Below, piece by piece: positions 45,559-54,465 of a DNA stretch of 64,000 nt. This DNA is from an uncultured Propionibacteriaceae bacterium. Its GTDB lineage: Bacteria > Actinomycetota > Actinomycetes > Propionibacteriales > Propionibacteriaceae. Position 1 is the stretch's first letter, and each line of letters begins with the position of its first letter. Below the pieces are notes generated by a model, which saw only the letters and a program-made list of their open reading frames with translations, made no database searches and had not been told where the DNA came from. The DNA lies in the NCBI GenBank assembly GCA_945911015.1, contig CAMDZW010000017.1, positions 1 to 64,000 of the forward strand, given 5' to 3'. Both the position numbers and the translations under genes were made by a program.

Positions 45559-46710
45559 ATGGCGACACGTCAGGAGACCGCTCGTCGTCGTCGCGCGTTG
45601 GTCGGCGATGTGCGCCGCATGGTCAGCCGCCGCAGCGCCTTCGGCGAGGAGATGCTGCCCAGTGTCCGCGAGCTCGCTGCCCAGTATGACCTCGCGGTGT
45701 CGACGGTCCACACCGAGCTCCAGCCGTTCCGTGACGAGGGATCCATCGTGTCGGTCCCGGGGCTGGGGATGCGCGTGGCTCACCGTCGGCTCGATCGGGA
45801 CCAGTTCATCTTCGTTGTCCCGAACCCGACCAGGAACACCTACCGCAACACCCAGCACCAACTGATGCGGATCGGATTCGAAGACCGGCTCACTTCGCTT
45901 GGGGCGACCACCATCCCGCTGGCGGCCAAGGAATGGCACCACCTCGACCGTGCGAAGGTCGATTCGCTCGGCGGTGTCTGTTGGTGGAACACCGTTGATG
46001 ACCCACTGGACGATCCGATCTCCGCGATCCCGATCCCGCGGGTGGGATCGGGCTATCGACGCGCCGCCGATGACATCACCGCACCGACCCATGACGCTGT
46101 CATCCCCGACGACCACGCTGGTGGGGTGCTCGCGACCGAGCACCTCATTGCCCATGGACACCGGCGAATCGCCTTCCTGGGTTCGCATCCGAACGACCGT
46201 CAGCTGCGGTTGAGGGAGTACTCGGCCGAGCGTGAGCGCGGATGGCGGGCAGCGATGGTCGCGGCTGAGCTGGCTGCCGATCTGATCTGCGCCCAGCCAC
46301 GCGTCACCGGCACCCGTACCGAATCCGGCCACACGGTGGCCGGCCGACTGCTCCACCATCTCGACACCGTCACAGCCGTGGTCGGCACCGACGACAGAGC
46401 CCTGTTGGGGTTGGTGGCAGCTCTGCGAGGCGCCGGCATCGCCATCGACGACTGGCCCGCGATGGTGGGCTTCGAGGACTTCGCCGAGATCCGTCCCCAT
46501 GCACTCACGTCGTTGCGGACACCGTGGTCGCAGATGGGTGCCGCTGCCGCACAGCTCCTGTGGGACCGCAGCACTGGTGCGCTCACCGGTGACCCGGTGC
46601 TCCAGCGGATTCCTTTCACCCTCATCCCGCGGCTCGACGTCGCCGGCACTCCGGCCCGGTCGGAAAGTCGGGTGTCGGCCCAGATCCTTCCCCAGACGTC
46701 ACCTCGGTGA
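45559..46710 (+). CDS. GntR/LacI-type transcription regulator
   Basis: 383 residues. The GntR-type helix-turn-helix has LPSVRELAAQYDLAV and STVHTELQPFRDEGSIV (about residues 32-63). The rest is a LacI-type ligand domain: GVLATEHLIAHGHRRIAFLG is the usual central strand-helix. aaggagg precedes the ATG. It directly precedes a Tat-secreted beta-helix protein and probably controls it in response to a sugar. Confidence 0.9.
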   Translation: MATRQETARRRRALVGDVRRMVSRRSAFGEEMLPSVRELAAQYDLAVSTVHTELQPFRDEGSIVSVPGLGMRVAHRRLDRDQFIFVVPNPTRNTYRNTQHQLMRIGFEDRLTSLGATTIPLAAKEWHHLDRAKVDSLGGVCWWNTVDDPLDDPISAIPIPRVGSGYRRAADDITAPTHDAVIPDDHAGGVLATEHLIAHGHRRIAFLGSHPNDRQLRLREYSAERERGWRAAMVAAELAADLICAQPRVTGTRTESGHTVAGRLLHHLDTVTAVVGTDDRALLGLVAALRGAGIAIDDWPAMVGFEDFAEIRPHALTSLRTPWSQMGAAAAQLLWDRSTGALTGDPVLQRIPFTLIPRLDVAGTPARSESRVSAQILPQTSPR

Positions 46711-46747
46711 CGATCACCCCAACCCCCAACCCCGGAAGGGACCCATC

Positions 46748-48745
46748 ATGGTCAACGAAGCCATCCATCACCCCACTGATCCGTCCGACGACCAGGCCAA
46801 TGAAGCCACTCCGTCGCGCGCGGGTCGCCGGAGCTTCCTGGCTGCAGCCGGGCTGACTGCCGGGTTGGCCGCCGCACTCGCCGGTCCGCGCACGGCCCAT
46901 GCCGACCCCGGCGACGAGGCAACGCTGGTGCCGATCACCATCGCTGAGCTGCGCGCCCAGACCGCCGCGCCAACAGCACAGATCCATTTCGTCACCGATC
47001 CCGGCCAGGAGGGACTGTTCGTCGCGGACTCCGACGACGACACCTCACCGGACAACACCGGCACCGTGATCGTTTCTGCCCACGGCACCCGATTCGTCCG
47101 GCAGTACGACGGTCCGCTCAATGTGCGCTGGTTCGGGGCCAAGGGCGACGGCGTCGCCGACGACACCGAAGCCATCCAGGCTGCTGTTGACCACGCCCAG
47201 TCAATTGGCGAGGAAGTTCGCAACGGAGGTGCACTGCGGGCGCCGCTCCACATCCCGGCCGGCCTCTACATGGTCAGCAAACCCATCGTCTTCGACCCCG
47301 GACTGTCCCTGCGCGTCTTCGGCGACGGTCGCCACAGCTGCATCACCAACTTCGACGTCGATGAGATCATCGACGCCATCTTCTGGATCGACTCCGAGCG
47401 GGGCAACCTCGCCGACGGTTGGCGCTTTGAGGACCTCTACCTGGTCCCGGGTGCGCGTCCCAGTGGCGGGACCAACGTTCGGTACGGCATCCGCGGCCAC
47501 TTCACCCGGTCGGTCTTTCGCAGTTTGCGGTTGCAAGGTTTCACCCAACCCGAGGGTGCCGGGGTTCTCTTCGGGTACGGCTGGTCCAACACCTTCGACA
47601 CCTGCAACATCAGCCACAGCGAGAATGCCATCAGGTCCATGGACAACAATCTGAACTGCGTGAACATCGTCAACTGTCTGCTGCGGCAGTGTCGTGGAGC
47701 GGCCATCCACCTGGGTCGGTCTGCGGGTGGTTATCTGGTGTCGGTCCGTGGTTGCACGATCGAGGGCAATCAGGGGCCGGCCATCCTTGCCGAAGGTGCG
47801 GTCCGTGGCCTCGACATCCATGACTGCTACTTCGAGGCCAACTGCTCCGAGCCGTACCTGTTGAAGCATCGCGACAACGCACCGGTCCACGCTGACATCA
47901 TCTTGGGTACGGACCTCGAAGAGATCGGTCCGATCCGGATCGCCAACAATCTCGTCAACATGACCAATGGTCGCACCGAGCAACACGGCAGTTTTGTCGT
48001 CTGCCACTCGGCCAGCGGTGGTCTCGACATCGTCCACACCCGGGTCACGAACCCGGCCGCGCCTCTGACCCGGAACCTGCTCCAACTCGGTCCCAGTGCC
48101 ACCGACGTCTATCACCTGGAGGAGGTGACCGTACGGGGGACGACGGTCCAGCGGCCGGAGCAATTCACCCTGGTCGAGTTCGACCAGCTCGAGGGTGTGG
48201 TCAACTCCTTGCACCAGACCGAGATCAGCGGTGTGGAACCGATCAACCACTGTCCGCCGGCGTCGGACTTCGAGTCGGTCGCTGCCGGAGCCGCTGCGAG
48301 CTTGACTGCGGTCACCGGACGTCGACGCGGTCGCGCTGTCTGGGAGCTGAAGGCCACGGAGGCCGGTGACTCCCAGGTGCTCGGTTTCACCCTCGATCTG
48401 GATGAGATCTCCGAACTGGCAGGCAAGTACGTCTACTTGGCCTGCGAGGTGAAGCCGGGCACTCCGGACGTCGAAGTCGGTCTGTGGACCAGCCAACTCG
48501 GCAGCCAAGGAGTGGCGACCGCCGGCGACGACGAATGGCAGATCATCTCGTTCGTCGACAAGATGCCCGACTCAGGCACGGTCAGCTTCGGGATCCAGCT
48601 CCACGGTGCCGCAGCCGGAGACACCGCTGCCGTGGCAGCGCCGGCCCTGGCCGAACTGGGTGCGCGGTACGGAAGCTGGGGGACGGTGTCGCTGTCCGAC
48701 CTGACTGGGCTCGGCCGATCCGGGGTGCTGCGCGAGCTCGGCTGA
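46748..48745 (+). CDS. Tat-secreted right-handed beta-helix (pectate-lyase-3-like) protein
   Basis: 665 residues. The Tat signal has GRRSFLAAAG and a cut near AHA. VRWFGAKGDGVADDTEAIQA (about residues 122-141) is the entry motif of the pectate lyase superfamily/GH28-like helix, followed by helix coils with SRSVFRSLRL-like turns and NTFDTCNISHSENAIR. A C-terminal carbohydrate-binding-like sandwich (about 520-640) follows. It is probably an extracellular polysaccharide-degrading or tailspike-like enzyme; catalytic residues cannot be assigned by eye. Confidence 0.82.
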   Translation: MVNEAIHHPTDPSDDQANEATPSRAGRRSFLAAAGLTAGLAAALAGPRTAHADPGDEATLVPITIAELRAQTAAPTAQIHFVTDPGQEGLFVADSDDDTSPDNTGTVIVSAHGTRFVRQYDGPLNVRWFGAKGDGVADDTEAIQAAVDHAQSIGEEVRNGGALRAPLHIPAGLYMVSKPIVFDPGLSLRVFGDGRHSCITNFDVDEIIDAIFWIDSERGNLADGWRFEDLYLVPGARPSGGTNVRYGIRGHFTRSVFRSLRLQGFTQPEGAGVLFGYGWSNTFDTCNISHSENAIRSMDNNLNCVNIVNCLLRQCRGAAIHLGRSAGGYLVSVRGCTIEGNQGPAILAEGAVRGLDIHDCYFEANCSEPYLLKHRDNAPVHADIILGTDLEEIGPIRIANNLVNMTNGRTEQHGSFVVCHSASGGLDIVHTRVTNPAAPLTRNLLQLGPSATDVYHLEEVTVRGTTVQRPEQFTLVEFDQLEGVVNSLHQTEISGVEPINHCPPASDFESVAAGAAASLTAVTGRRRGRAVWELKATEAGDSQVLGFTLDLDEISELAGKYVYLACEVKPGTPDVEVGLWTSQLGSQGVATAGDDEWQIISFVDKMPDSGTVSFGIQLHGAAAGDTAAVAAPALAELGARYGSWGTVSLSDLTGLGRSGVLRELG

Positions 48746-48761
48746 CCCGCCGACGGTCAGG

Positions 48762-48816
48762 ATTCCGACCGAACGGGCGCCTGTGAAACGTTGCATGGCG
48801 TCTTTTCGGTCGGAAT
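48762..48816 (+). repeat. 55-bp palindromic repeat, copy C
   Basis: ATTCCGACCGAA and TTCGGTCGGAAT form perfect 12-bp arms around a core close to GAAACGTTGCATGGCGTC. It lies between two convergent genes, 33 kb from copies A and B. Confidence 0.88.
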
Positions 48817-48824
48817 GCTGGCTT

Positions 48825-48857
48825 GGGCGGGTGCTGGGGCTGGGGCTGGGGCTGGGC
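48825..48857 (+). repeat. GGGGCT hexanucleotide repeat, G-quadruplex-prone
   Basis: gggcgggtgct followed by four ggggct-like units gives at least four runs of three or more G within 33 bp, just after palindrome copy C and before the helicase 3' end. Confidence 0.7.
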
Positions 48858-48927
48858 TGATGCTCCTGGCTGGCCCCATGCTGGGACTGGTGTTGGCGGG
48901 CCTGGTGTTGGGCTGGGTGGTCCCGGA

Positions 48928-51243
48928 TCAGCGCAGGAGGTGGCGCAGCAGGAGGGTGGCGGCGTCCTTGTCGAGGACCTGGTTGTTGTTCCCGCACTTG
49001 GGCGAGATCACGCACGCCGGACAGCCGCCGTCGCAAGGGCACTGCTCCAGCCGTTCCAAGGTGGCGGCCCACCAGCGGTCAGCGACCCGGTAACCACGGT
49101 CGGCGAAACCGGCCCCACCGGGATGGCCGTCATGGACGAACACGGTCAGCGCGCCGGTGTCAGGATGTAGGACCGTCGACAGGCCGCCGACATCCCACCG
49201 GTCCGACTCCACGAACACTGCGAGCAGGCCGATCGCGCAGTGTTCGGCACCATGGGCGGCACCGGCCAATTGCAGCTCATTGAGCCCGAGCGCCGACGGG
49301 TCGGGCAAGGTCCACCAGGTCGCCCGGGTGCGTAGTGTCCGCACCGGAAGATCCAACGGGTTGCGGTCCAAGACGGCACCGGTGACCTCATCGCGACGAA
49401 GATAGCCGATCACCTGACTGGTGACCTCGACGTCACCGCGATACAGCCTGCTCACACCGAACGGTCGGGATTCCCGCTCAGCAAGGATTGTCACCGAGCG
49501 CTCGGTCTGCGGTTGGGTCGTCCAGCCGGGGGAGCCGACGGTCACCATCGCCAACCCTTCTTCATCATCGAGACTGCGCACCAGATGAGCATCACCTCGG
49601 TGGAGATAGACCGCGCCCGGATGGACGGCCGCATCCGCCGATCCGGGATCAACATGGCCGATCACTCGCCCGGTGTCGACCTCGACGATCTGGACGGTGC
49701 GGCCACCCTGGGCTCTCAGATCGACCAGGTCGACCGCCCGGTCCGGACGCGTCCAGTGCCAGCGGGTAGCCGATCCGGTCCCTCGGCGTCGCAGCACCCG
49801 TTGGCGGACCAGGGCATCGACGACCGGTCGCATGGCTGGGCCGAACCAAGCCGCATCCGAATCCTGCAAGGGAATTTCTTGGGCGGCGCTGGCCAGTTGA
49901 CCGGCCAGCACCCGCGGATTGTCGGGATCCAACACCGTTGGCTCGGGCGGCTGGTCGAAGATCAGGCTCGGGTGCGCGAGCAGGTGGCTGTCCCGCTGGT
50001 CGAGCCCGCCGAGCGCCATCACCACCGCCGGCCGTCCCCGGCGCCCAGCTCGTCCGGCCTGCTGCCAGTAGGACGCCATCGAGCCGGGGATGCCAGCGAT
50101 CACGACCGCATCGAGTCCGGCGATGTCGATCCCGAGCTCCAGGGCATTGGTCGCCGCCACCCCGTGCAAGGTGCCGCCGGTCAGGCGGGCTTCCAGGTCT
50201 CGGCGTTCCGAGGCAAGGTACCCGCCCCGGTAGGCCTCGATCGACGCTGCCCGATTGCGCTGCTGCGCCTCGACCGCGATGATCTCGCACAGCTTGCGTG
50301 ACGGCACGAAGGTCACCACCTGGCGTCCCGGCACCGGACCATCCGCAGGGGCGGCGAGATCGGCCATCAGCGAGGCCGCGACCGGCACGACGCGTTCGCC
50401 GGCGTCGATCAGGACATGGGTGACCTCGGCGTGAGGTGAAGCATCGTCGTCGATGACGGTGATCTCCTCGACTCCGATCCCGGTCAGTCGCGACATGGAC
50501 AGGGCAGGTGAGCCGGCTGTCGCACTGGCCGTGATGATCACCGGATCGGCACCGTAGTGGGCACACAATCGTCGCAATCGGCGTACCACAAGGGAAATCT
50601 GGGAGCCGAAGACGCCTCGGTAGCGGTGCGCCTCATCGATGACGACGTATTTCAGACGGGACAGGAACTCTGCCCACTTCTGGTGGGCGGGCAGGATCGA
50701 GAAGTGCAGCATGTCCGGATTCGACAGGACAAAACCGGCCCATCGACGGGCGAACTCCCGCTCGCTCGGATCGGAGTCCCCATCAAGAGCACCGACCCGC
50801 CAACCCGGGATGTCGAGCTCCTGCGCGGCCCGCAACTGGTCGTGGGCCAGGGCCTTGGTCGGCGAGAGGTAGAGCGCTGTGGCCGGCCGATCCGGGTCCA
50901 CCGTCAGCTGACGCAGATGCCGCACCACATCAGGGGCTTCGACCACCGCACCGGGTCGGGTGGCGGTGATGATCGGCAGCAGATAGCCCAGCGACTTGCC
51001 AGACGCCGTCCCGGTCGCCATCACCACCGGTCGGCCGCGGTGGGCGGCCTCGGCTGCCGCCACCTGATGGGCCCAAGGTGCCGCGATGCCGCGCGCGGCC
51101 AGCCGCTCGATCACCACGGTCGGCAGCCAGTCCGGCCATGGCACCGGACGAGACGGACGTTCGGCCATGGTGTGCACATGCCGCACCACACCGTCGGCCC
51201 GTAGCTGGACCAGCGACGGCAAGGACTCCCAGTCGTGACTCAT
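48928..51243 (-). CDS. DEAD/DEAH-box helicase with DUF1998 C-terminus (MrfA/Rv3649-like)
   Basis: 771-residue superfamily 2 helicase. Q-motif region APWAHQVAAAEAAHRGR, Walker A ATGTASGKSLGYLLP, VVIDEAHRYRG (DEAH), ITASATAG, and motif VI YWQQAGRAGRRGRPAV are present. The C-terminal DUF1998 part ends with CPCDGGCPACVISPKCG, a four-Cys metal site. The ATG at 51243 overlaps the ROK stop (ATGA). MrfA-type proteins are 3'-5' DNA helicases tied to mitomycin repair. Rv3649 is the positional counterpart next to the Tad locus. Confidence 0.95.
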   Translation of the reverse strand: MSHDWESLPSLVQLRADGVVRHVHTMAERPSRPVPWPDWLPTVVIERLAARGIAAPWAHQVAAAEAAHRGRPVVMATGTASGKSLGYLLPIITATRPGAVVEAPDVVRHLRQLTVDPDRPATALYLSPTKALAHDQLRAAQELDIPGWRVGALDGDSDPSEREFARRWAGFVLSNPDMLHFSILPAHQKWAEFLSRLKYVVIDEAHRYRGVFGSQISLVVRRLRRLCAHYGADPVIITASATAGSPALSMSRLTGIGVEEITVIDDDASPHAEVTHVLIDAGERVVPVAASLMADLAAPADGPVPGRQVVTFVPSRKLCEIIAVEAQQRNRAASIEAYRGGYLASERRDLEARLTGGTLHGVAATNALELGIDIAGLDAVVIAGIPGSMASYWQQAGRAGRRGRPAVVMALGGLDQRDSHLLAHPSLIFDQPPEPTVLDPDNPRVLAGQLASAAQEIPLQDSDAAWFGPAMRPVVDALVRQRVLRRRGTGSATRWHWTRPDRAVDLVDLRAQGGRTVQIVEVDTGRVIGHVDPGSADAAVHPGAVYLHRGDAHLVRSLDDEEGLAMVTVGSPGWTTQPQTERSVTILAERESRPFGVSRLYRGDVEVTSQVIGYLRRDEVTGAVLDRNPLDLPVRTLRTRATWWTLPDPSALGLNELQLAGAAHGAEHCAIGLLAVFVESDRWDVGGLSTVLHPDTGALTVFVHDGHPGGAGFADRGYRVADRWWAATLERLEQCPCDGGCPACVISPKCGNNNQVLDKDAATLLLRHLLR

Positions 51244-52421
51244 CGCGGATTGAGGGCACGTTGCAGCCAGAACAGTGCCGCACCCTGGGCGCCGTCCTCG
51301 GCGACGACGCTGACCGGCGCCGGCTCGGTGGCCGGAGCGCTGGCGCGCAGCTGCTCTTCGATGGCCTCGAGCAGCGGAGCGCCGAGCTCGGTGGTGGGCC
51401 CACTGAGGACGATCACATCGGGGTCCAGCACCGCTGCGATCGAGGCCAGTGACCTGCCGATCCATCGGCCGGCACGGCTGACCACCTCGAGCGTGACGGG
51501 ATCTCCCGCTCTGGTTCGGGTGACGACCTGGGGCCATGACATGCCGAGCTCGTCCAGGAGTCGTTGACGTCCGGCCAGACTGGTGAGGCAACCGCGTCCA
51601 CCACAGGAAGGGCATTCGGGGCCGGTCGGGTCGACGGTCACATGCCCGATCTCACCGGCCCTGCCATGGGCTCCGCCGCTGTGGATGCGACCATCGATCG
51701 CCACTCCGGCCACGACACCATCGCCCAGAAACGCGTGGGCCAAGGTCGCGCTCCGGCCGTCCTCGCGAATCACCATGTGGGCCAGTGCGACCGTCTGGGC
51801 ACGGTTGGTGACCACCACCGGGAGATCGGTGAGCGATTCGAGCTGGTCGGCGAAGGCGACGTCGTGCCAGCCGTGGGACAGCGCAATTCGGATGACCCGG
51901 CCGGGAGGTTCGACCACGCCGGGTGCGCCGACTCCGATCCCCAGGATCAGCGGTGTGTTCGATGCCTGGCGGTTGACCTCGGCCGCAATCAGGGCGATCA
52001 CGTCCTCGGCAGTCCCGGGTCGACTCGCCACGGTGGTGCTGGTGACGATGACTCCAGCGAGGTCGGTGGTCACCACATAGATGTGGTCGTCACTGATCTG
52101 GACCCCGATCACATGCGCGGCAGCAGGGTTGAATTCCAACATGATCCGACTGCGTCCCCGAGGCTGGGCCACGGTGCCGGTCTCCACGACGAGGCCGTAC
52201 GAGATGAGCTCGGCCACCAGCCCGGACACGGTCGCCTTGCTTAGCCGACACTCAGCGATCACATCGGTGCGCGACAACGGTCCGCGGGAGCGGATCAGTG
52301 ACAGCACCGTCGCCGCATTCACCCGTCGGGCGCCGCCGAGCCCCGACGGCAACAGTGTGTCGATCACCGGGTGAGTGTAACGAGCGAGGCGGTCCGACCC
52401 CAACACCGTGTGTCTCACCAT
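51240..52421 (-). CDS. ROK-family transcription regulator
   Basis: 393 residues from the ATG at 52421 (MVRHTVLG, ggtgg upstream); an in-frame ATG at 52502 would add 27 residues without a ribosome site. The winged helix is LSRTDVIAECRLSKATVSGL. The ROK domain has GIGVGAPGVV, GEIGHVTVDPTG and CPSCGGRGCLTSLAG, the zinc-binding C-x-C-G-x-x-G-C-type motif in a spaced form. NagC/Mlc-type regulators of this kind respond to sugars. It is divergent from the third binding protein (222-bp gap) and probably represses it. Confidence 0.9.
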   Translation of the reverse strand: MVRHTVLGSDRLARYTHPVIDTLLPSGLGGARRVNAATVLSLIRSRGPLSRTDVIAECRLSKATVSGLVAELISYGLVVETGTVAQPRGRSRIMLEFNPAAAHVIGVQISDDHIYVVTTDLAGVIVTSTTVASRPGTAEDVIALIAAEVNRQASNTPLILGIGVGAPGVVEPPGRVIRIALSHGWHDVAFADQLESLTDLPVVVTNRAQTVALAHMVIREDGRSATLAHAFLGDGVVAGVAIDGRIHSGGAHGRAGEIGHVTVDPTGPECPSCGGRGCLTSLAGRQRLLDELGMSWPQVVTRTRAGDPVTLEVVSRAGRWIGRSLASIAAVLDPDVIVLSGPTTELGAPLLEAIEEQLRASAPATEPAPVSVVAEDGAQGAALFWLQRALNPR

Positions 52422-52643
52422 GTGGTCCACCGTTGTGGGCTCGCTGTTGAGCGGGCCTGAGTGAGCTGATGGGCGGTAGAGGTTGTAGTGCTGCGTTTCC
52501 ATGGGCGGAGAGTCGAGCCCTCGGGCCTTGTCGCCGAGTGCTCTCGGTCTCGCATACTTGTCACCTGTGGCTCAGTTGGGGCAAAATACGGAACTAAATA
52601 GGACGTGGCATCCGTGCCCCATCTCAACGAGGAGGACGAACAC

Positions 52644-54278
52644 ATGACTGGAACGTCTGCAGGAGCGCTCACCCGCCGCACTCTGCTGGCCGGGACCGTC
52701 GCGACCAGTGCGGTGGGCATGGCCGCATGCCGGTCGGACAAGAACGGCCCCGGAACGCCGAATGGCAAGGGCGGCACCGAGAGCGCGGCGGCCCAGCCCC
52801 CGGCCCATGTGCCCTTCGAAGGAGTGACCCCGGATCTGCCCGGCACCGCCGACGGTGTGATCCCCGGCTTCTTCTCCTATCCCGACCCCCCGATCGAGCG
52901 TGGCGGATACCCGCTGTCCGGGATCGAGCCGTTCTCGGCGCTGATGCAGGGCACTGCCCCCAATGTTGCACCGGGGGAGAACAAGAACTACAAGCAGTTC
53001 AACGACCAGCTCGGGACCGAGTCCCACTTGGTCTATGGCGCCTATGGTTCCGACTACACCACCAAGCTGCAGACCACCATCGCCGGCGGTGACATCCCGG
53101 ACTTCGCCATGGTGCTCCCGGTGGCTGAGTTCCCGACCATGCTGGATCGCACCTTCAGCGATCTGACCGATGTGCTCGCCGGGGACAACATCAACAAGTA
53201 CCCAGCTCTGGCCAACATCCCGACGTCGGCCTGGCAGCAGGTCGCATCGGTCAACGGCCGGATCTTCGGTGTCCCGCAGCCGCGGCCGCCGGCCGGCGTG
53301 GTGATGAATGCCCGCGGTGACCTGTTGGCCGAACGCGGTGTCACCGGGCCGGTCGAACTGTCGGACGGGCAGGACCTCATCGAGCTGATGGAGGCCGTGA
53401 CCGACCATTCGAAGGGGCAGTTCGCCTTCGGGGCCAATGTCGTCGGGTGGCTGCTCTTCATCATCCAGCAGATGGTCGGCACTCCGAACAACTGGGCCAT
53501 CCGCGACGGAAAGTTCGTCCACGAGTACGAGACCGAGGAGATGCGCCAGGCCATCTCCATCACCACCGATCTGATCAAGCGCGGGGTGGCCCATCCGAAC
53601 TCATTCTCCGACCCTGGCCAAAACCGGACCTGGTTCGAAGGTGGCGTGACCTCGCTCTACATCCAGGGATTCACCGGCTGGGGTGGCATGGTCAGGACCA
53701 ACCCCGAATGGAACCTGATGAACATCGAGCTCCCCAAGTGGGACGGCGGTGGCATGGCGCCGATCCGCAAGACCCCACCGGGATATGCCGCCTTCGTCGC
53801 GATCAAGAAGAGCGACGACGACCGCCTCGACCAACTGCTCCGGGTCGCCGACTACATCGCCTCACCATTCGGCACGAAGGAGTACCTCGAGGTCAACTAC
53901 GGCGTCGAGGGCTACAGCTACGAGATGGCCGACGGGGCCCCAACCGCCATCCCGGACTCCCCGCCCAAGCCCGGCATCACCTATCTGGGGGGCAATTCCG
54001 GCGCGGTCCTGTTCGGCGAGGACCAGGACATCGTCACCGCCCAGCACGACTACCTGTCACGCGCGATCCCCAATGGCGCCGACGACGCCTCGCTCGGGCT
54101 CTACTCCGAGGCTGCGACCAGCGCCGCAGCCAGCTTCACCGGTCCGATGAACGACACCCTGCGCGAGGTCATCCAGGAGCGCAAGACGCTTGACGACTGG
54201 GACGAGGCCGTCGAGCGGTGGCGCAAGCAGGTCGGCGACACCATGCGCGCCGAGTACGAGGCCGCCGCCCAGGAGTGA
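52644..54278 (+). CDS. Tat-exported lipoprotein, extracellular solute-binding protein (paralog 3)
   Basis: 544 residues. Tat signal TRRTLLAG and lipobox MAAC. The core aligns with the proteins at 8109 and 24295: YKQFNDQLG, YTTKLQTTIAGGDIPDF, FSDLTDVLAGDNINKYPAL, YETEEMRQAI. gaggagg precedes the ATG. It is divergent from the ROK regulator and ends in a terminator, so it is a single-gene unit with no permease. Confidence 0.92.
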   Translation: MTGTSAGALTRRTLLAGTVATSAVGMAACRSDKNGPGTPNGKGGTESAAAQPPAHVPFEGVTPDLPGTADGVIPGFFSYPDPPIERGGYPLSGIEPFSALMQGTAPNVAPGENKNYKQFNDQLGTESHLVYGAYGSDYTTKLQTTIAGGDIPDFAMVLPVAEFPTMLDRTFSDLTDVLAGDNINKYPALANIPTSAWQQVASVNGRIFGVPQPRPPAGVVMNARGDLLAERGVTGPVELSDGQDLIELMEAVTDHSKGQFAFGANVVGWLLFIIQQMVGTPNNWAIRDGKFVHEYETEEMRQAISITTDLIKRGVAHPNSFSDPGQNRTWFEGGVTSLYIQGFTGWGGMVRTNPEWNLMNIELPKWDGGGMAPIRKTPPGYAAFVAIKKSDDDRLDQLLRVADYIASPFGTKEYLEVNYGVEGYSYEMADGAPTAIPDSPPKPGITYLGGNSGAVLFGEDQDIVTAQHDYLSRAIPNGADDASLGLYSEAATSAAASFTGPMNDTLREVIQERKTLDDWDEAVERWRKQVGDTMRAEYEAAAQE

Positions 54279-54302
54279 CCTCTGTCCCGTACGGAAGGAA
54301 TG

Positions 54303-54338
54303 GCCGGCCAGGGAACCGATTCCTGGCCGGCTTCTCTT
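54303..54338 (+). terminator. Rho-independent terminator after the third binding protein
   Basis: GCCGGCCAGG (54303-54312) pairs with CCTGGCCGGC (54322-54331), followed by ttctctt. Confidence 0.88.
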
Positions 54339-54465
54339 ATGCAAACCTTGTGCCGGTGGGTGGGACACACATGGCCAGGGATGAGACCACTGTGATTACT
54401 GGTTAGACTCCGCTTCGGTTCCTACGACCCGAGAACGGGTCAACTGTGTACATGAGGAGACGCTG

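Noticed and set aside
48823..49170. Gly/Trp-rich small protein over the GGGGCT repeat
   Set aside because: It is antisense to the helicase 3' end, its composition follows the repeat and there is no ribosome site.
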